A DNA stretch of 9,987 bases from Bacilli bacterium (lineage in GTDB: Bacteria > Bacillota_I > Bacilli_A > RF39 > UBA660): positions 1 through 9,987 of the forward strand of contig JAFPMR010000083.1 in assembly GCA_017411235.1 (NCBI GenBank), in the 5' to 3' direction. Every line of letters starts with the position of its first letter. The stretch's first letter is position 1. A program made the position numbers and the translations under genes. Positions 7,449-9,987 of this stretch are shown piece by piece. Below the pieces are notes generated by a model. It made no database searches. It had not been told where the DNA came from and was given only the letters and a program-made list of their open reading frames with translations.

Positions 7449-7755
7449 TGTACACACCTCCTGTTGATATCAACAGTCTAGGATACTGAACTTCGACATT
7501 AGATATCTTCCATTTAGTATCCATATAGACTATGTATCGCATATGTTGGAAATTCTCACTGGCGAAAGGATCAGATATTATACTAAAAGTATTACCAAGA
7601 TCAATATTATCATTTATATTAGTAGATTGTTGATATCGACTAGTATTTCTGATAATATCGCCATAATAATCTCTTTCAATAGATTGTTCTTGCCATACAC
7701 CAGGTTCGATTTCTACTGTTTTAATATATCCTATTTTTCCATAGAATTTCGCCAT
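7441..7755 (-). CDS. Head closure/stopper-like protein (DUF7253-type), 104 aa
   Basis: The sequence MAKFYGKIGYIKTVEIEPGV, then WQEQSIERDYYGDIIRN (residues 21-37), ISDPFASENFQHMRYIVYM (60-78) and WKISNVEVQYPRLLISTGGV (82-101), matches a well conserved Firmicutes phage head-tail joining protein (compare ERxYYGDxIRN and VQYPRL...GGVYNG). Proteins at this position close the head channel and dock the tail (SPP1 gp16-like role). GGAGG lies 6 bases before the ATG. The gene follows the 221-aa gene after 15 bp, and its last 8 bases (ATGGGTAA) contain the next gene's start. Family membership is confident; the stopper function is from position and general resemblance. Confidence 0.85.
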   Translation of the reverse strand: MAKFYGKIGYIKTVEIEPGVWQEQSIERDYYGDIIRNTSRYQQSTNINDNIDLGNTFSIISDPFASENFQHMRYIVYMDTKWKISNVEVQYPRLLISTGGVYNG

Positions 7756-7770
7756 GTAGATCCTCCTTTA

Positions 7771-8436
7771 TTAAGCTTCTTGTAAAATTAATTCAGATAA
7801 AGAATATTCCTTAACTAAATCTCCACAAGTAACTTTTACTTTTTGTTCATTATTAGCTATTCTTAATACTATAATACCATCGCCATCTAATTGTCTAGGT
7901 CCAGAATATCCTCCAACAACTTCAACAAATATAGGCTCTCCTATATTAGATATATTATGAATTACTAAATAATTTCCAGATTGTTCTTCTACTTTAGAAC
8001 TAAATCCTGTATAATCAGAAACATATTTTAATGTTCCAGTTATTTTATCTTCAGCTATTTCGATAGAATCTTGTAAATCTGATATTACTTTACCAAATAA
8101 ATCTTCATCTGGAGCAACATTAGTATCTGTTACTAAATATTCTTCATAAGATCTTATTTGTTTAGGTGTAACAACTACTGAATTATTATCAATAGTTGGA
8201 TATAGATAAGACACAACAATATCGTTATCTACTTTTTCCATTGCTATACCACGACAAGCTTTATCGTGATCTATAACAACAACATCATTCATTTTAAAGA
8301 TATGTTCAAGATTTTTATAACTTACTTTATTAACAAAATCTTTGTCTGTATAAGCATATCCATCTGGTGTATCTTTAACAAAGAATTCAACACCTTCTAC
8401 GTTTACATCAACATCTCTTTCTATATATGAAGACAT
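7771..8436 (-). CDS. Hypothetical head-region protein, possible capsid decoration protein, 221 aa
   Basis: The gene lies 35 bp after the capsid gene and has GGGAGG 6 bases before its ATG. I cannot name its family with confidence. It seems to have two halves. Residues 1-104 are acidic and beta-rich (VDVNVEGVEFFVKDT, MNDVVVIDHDKACRGIA, NDIVVSYLYPTIDNNSVVVT). Residues 105-221 carry KVISDLQDSIEIAEDKITGT, LKYVSDYTGFS, EEQSGNYLVIHN and GDGIIVLRIANNEQKVKVT, then a final YSLSELIL. The second half resembles beta-sandwich domains I associate with proteins next to Firmicutes phage capsid genes. No signal peptide or membrane segment is evident. Capsid decoration or head-fibre protein is the best guess from position; a head-tail adaptor is the alternative, since no other adaptor candidate lies between capsid and stopper. 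Confidence 0.5.
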   Translation of the reverse strand: MSSYIERDVDVNVEGVEFFVKDTPDGYAYTDKDFVNKVSYKNLEHIFKMNDVVVIDHDKACRGIAMEKVDNDIVVSYLYPTIDNNSVVVTPKQIRSYEEYLVTDTNVAPDEDLFGKVISDLQDSIEIAEDKITGTLKYVSDYTGFSSKVEEQSGNYLVIHNISNIGEPIFVEVVGGYSGPRQLDGDGIIVLRIANNEQKVKVTCGDLVKEYSLSELILQEA

Positions 8437-8471
8437 GTTAATCCTCCCTTCATATTTATTATATTATAAGA

Positions 8472-9987
8472 TTACCCAGCAACTTCTTCTGAATTAGAAT
8501 TTGAACCAGATCCTGCTTTCTTAAGAACAATTGCTGAATATGGAACAGTTAATGCACCAGACATTCTAGTTTCCATAAGATATTTCATCTTATTGAAATC
8601 AATATCGAAGTCGTCAAACATATTAACGTTACCACCTTTATCAGCACCTGCAGTATAATCATTTAAGTTAACAATTATACCATAAATTCCTTCATAATTT
8701 TCCATTTCTGGAATAGTAACGATTTCTTTAACTCTTAAAGCAGTAGCTAACTTCTCTTCAGAATCATAAATTAATCTACCATTTTGATCTTCAATTAATA
8801 GTAATTCTGTTAACATATCTTCTGTAGTATAGAATTTAGGTTTACCAGAACCTTTATAATCTTTACGTGCTTTAATAGCAGCTCTTATTACACCTTTAGC
8901 TTCTGAATCATTTTCAGAATGACTATTAGCAGGATTATTATAATCTCTTCCTTCAGTAACAGTATATTTGATAGTATACATATCGTTGTCTGTTAAGATT
9001 GGTCTAATGTTTTGTTCATTAATCTTATCAGCATCAGATACATCTCTACCATCACCAAGTAACATAGCTAAAGCTAAATCCTTGTCTAATTGTTTACGCA
9101 TTTCACGTTTTTGCCAAGCAACTACATCGAAATCTGTAATATCAATAACATCATCTCTGTCAATTTCATTCTTAATATATACAGTTGTTGGAGTAGTTAC
9201 ACGGTTTAAGAAAGACATTTGGATATTAGTTTTCTTATTACCTTTAATATATCCTTTAGCACGAGCAGTTTCTTCGTTTAATCTACCTAAAGTATTTTTA
9301 ACTCTTGAGAATGGTGAATGTTTAACATCACTCATAACTCCTGCTACCCAACTATTATCTTTCTCAATCATTTTAGGTTCACGATCAAGGTTTACTGCAT
9401 CTGGGAATAACTTAGAATAGTCATTATCAGTTCCCCATTCTGGGTCTCCATCAGCATGAGCAATAAAAGCATCTCTCATAGAACCATATTTCTTAGCGTC
9501 AGCGATAACCTCACCTAGCATTTCAGAATGTCTTAATGTATTAGATTCTGTTTCTTTATCAAATACGTTATGTTTCATTTCTTCTTTCTCTCCTTCTTCT
9601 TCGTTTTCTTCTTCAGCTTCTTCTGACCCATCGTCATCTAAAGCTTGGCCTACTAAAGCGTAAACCATGTCTTTTTGCTCTTCATTGAGAGTATCAAAGA
9701 TTTCTTGTAAAGTCTTTTCAGAATCAGCATGTTCTACTGTTTCTTCTTCAGATTTTACTTCTTCTTCAGTCTTTTCAACTTCTTTAGATTCTTCCATTTC
9801 TTTAGTGTCCTCCTTTTCTTCATCAGCGTTCTCGCTGTCTTCGATGCTATCATCAGAATGTTCTACAACACTGATAGATTCGTCTGTGTAAATTATACCT
9901 TCTTCTTCACCATCAGCATCTTCTCCATGCATGACAACGGAATCAATGAAAGCACCAGGATTAGCACCAGCCAACACAAGACTAACC
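8472..9987 (-). CDS. Prohead protease C-terminus fused to HK97-type major capsid protein (5' end beyond the right edge)
   Basis: The frame is open to the right edge, giving VSLVLAGANPGAFIDSVVMH as its first complete codons (from 9986), which is the usual C-terminal end of HK97-family prohead proteases. About 100 residues rich in Glu and Asp follow (9875-9579), containing a helical stretch LQEIFDTLNEEQKDMVYALV. From the Met at 9578 (MKHNVFDKE) to the TAA, 368 residues look like a full HK97-fold capsid protein: AKKYGSMRDAFIAHADG, HSPFSRVKNTLGRLNEETAR, AKGYIKGNKK, RVTTPTTVYIK, DRDDVIDITDFDVVAWQKRE, LAMLLGDGRDVSDADKI, IYGIIVNLNDYTAGADKGG, NMFDDFDIDFNKMKYLMETR and SGALTVPYSAI. The protease would mature the prohead, the acidic stretch may act as a scaffold or delta domain removed by cleavage, and the capsid part builds the shell. 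The C-terminus is a Ser/Gly/Asn-rich tail. No stop separates the parts. Confidence 0.93.
   Translation of the reverse strand, partial: VSLVLAGANPGAFIDSVVMHGEDADGEEEGIIYTDESISVVEHSDDSIEDSENADEEKEDTKEMEESKEVEKTEEEVKSEEETVEHADSEKTLQEIFDTLNEEQKDMVYALVGQALDDDGSEEAEEENEEEGEKEEMKHNVFDKETESNTLRHSEMLGEVIADAKKYGSMRDAFIAHADGDPEWGTDNDYSKLFPDAVNLDREPKMIEKDNSWVAGVMSDVKHSPFSRVKNTLGRLNEETARAKGYIKGNKKTNIQMSFLNRVTTPTTVYIKNEIDRDDVIDITDFDVVAWQKREMRKQLDKDLALAMLLGDGRDVSDADKINEQNIRPILTDNDMYTIKYTVTEGRDYNNPANSHSENDSEAKGVIRAAIKARKDYKGSGKPKFYTTEDMLTELLLIEDQNGRLIYDSEEKLATALRVKEIVTIPEMENYEGIYGIIVNLNDYTAGADKGGNVNMFDDFDIDFNKMKYLMETRMSGALTVPYSAIVLKKAGSGSNSNSEEVAG
9576..9595 (-). promoter_or_regulatory. Possible internal ribosome binding site and start for capsid-only product
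   Basis: Inside the fused gene, AAGGAG (9595-9590, read on the minus strand) lies 11 bases before an in-frame ATG (9578-9576). Translation from here would give a 368-residue capsid protein beginning MKHNVFDKE, close to the size of a free HK97-type capsid subunit. The surrounding codons are Glu- and Lys-rich and therefore purine-rich, so the site could be chance, and the spacing is longer than the usual 5-9 bases. Confidence 0.4.

Noticed and set aside
8437..8500. TATAAT-like sequence on the minus strand between capsid and the 221-aa gene (8468-8463)
   Set aside because: The hexamer is present, but no TTGACA-like box lies about 17 bases upstream, and TATAAT occurs often by chance in DNA this AT-rich.
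8968..9420. Plus-strand ORF of 150 codons opposite the capsid gene
   Set aside because: It is antisense to a highly conserved capsid sequence with no start signals of its own.
9667..9891. Plus-strand ORF coding a Ser-rich 74-aa product
   Set aside because: The Ser and Phe runs are the antisense reading of the Glu/Asp-rich codons of the acidic linker in the capsid fusion.

Overview
This window is part of the late structural region of a tailed bacteriophage or prophage, most likely a long-tailed siphophage of a low-GC Gram-positive host (Bacillota: Clostridia, Bacilli or Erysipelotrichia-like). The reasons are strongly AT-rich DNA, AGGAGG-type ribosome binding sites, and protein families typical of Firmicutes phages. 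All convincing genes lie on the minus strand and are packed with gaps of 0-77 bp or short overlaps, so transcription runs from the right edge (9987) to the left edge (1). Nearly all stops are TAA. One gene ends at TGA inside an ATGA overlap with the next start, which argues against a code where TGA means Trp.

Head region (9987-7771). The right edge opens inside a gene whose first visible residues are the typical C-terminal end of an HK97-family prohead protease. Without a stop it continues through a very acidic, scaffold-like stretch into an HK97-fold major capsid protein. This is apparently a protease-scaffold-capsid fusion, with a possible internal start for capsid protein alone at 9578. 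Next is a 221-aa protein of unknown function in the position where decoration or head-fibre proteins are common.

Neck and tail tube (7755-6226). A head-closure/stopper-like protein and a tail-terminator/completion-like protein (8-bp overlap) are followed by a major tail tube protein with a C-terminal bacterial Ig-like domain. A hairpin plus T-rich tract lies just after the tail tube gene and may limit transcription into the tail assembly genes.

Tail assembly (6148-1). Two tail-assembly-chaperone-type proteins (161 and 179 aa) are followed by a previously uncalled 38-aa ORF with its own ribosome binding site, an HK97 gp10-like protein (128 aa), and a very large tape measure protein that runs off the left edge (at least 1526 residues visible). 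The C-terminal part of the tape measure visible here consists of about ten hydrophobic ~60-residue repeats, several spaced by exactly 180 bp.

Together these genes build the capsid shell, the neck joining head and tail, the tail tube, and the ruler with its chaperones that set tail length. I see no tRNA, CRISPR, integrase, transposon or defence gene. There is no gene-free stretch over 300 bp. No strikingly new system is evident; the items most worth a second look are the capsid fusion, the tape measure repeats, the 38-aa ORF and the mid-operon terminator.
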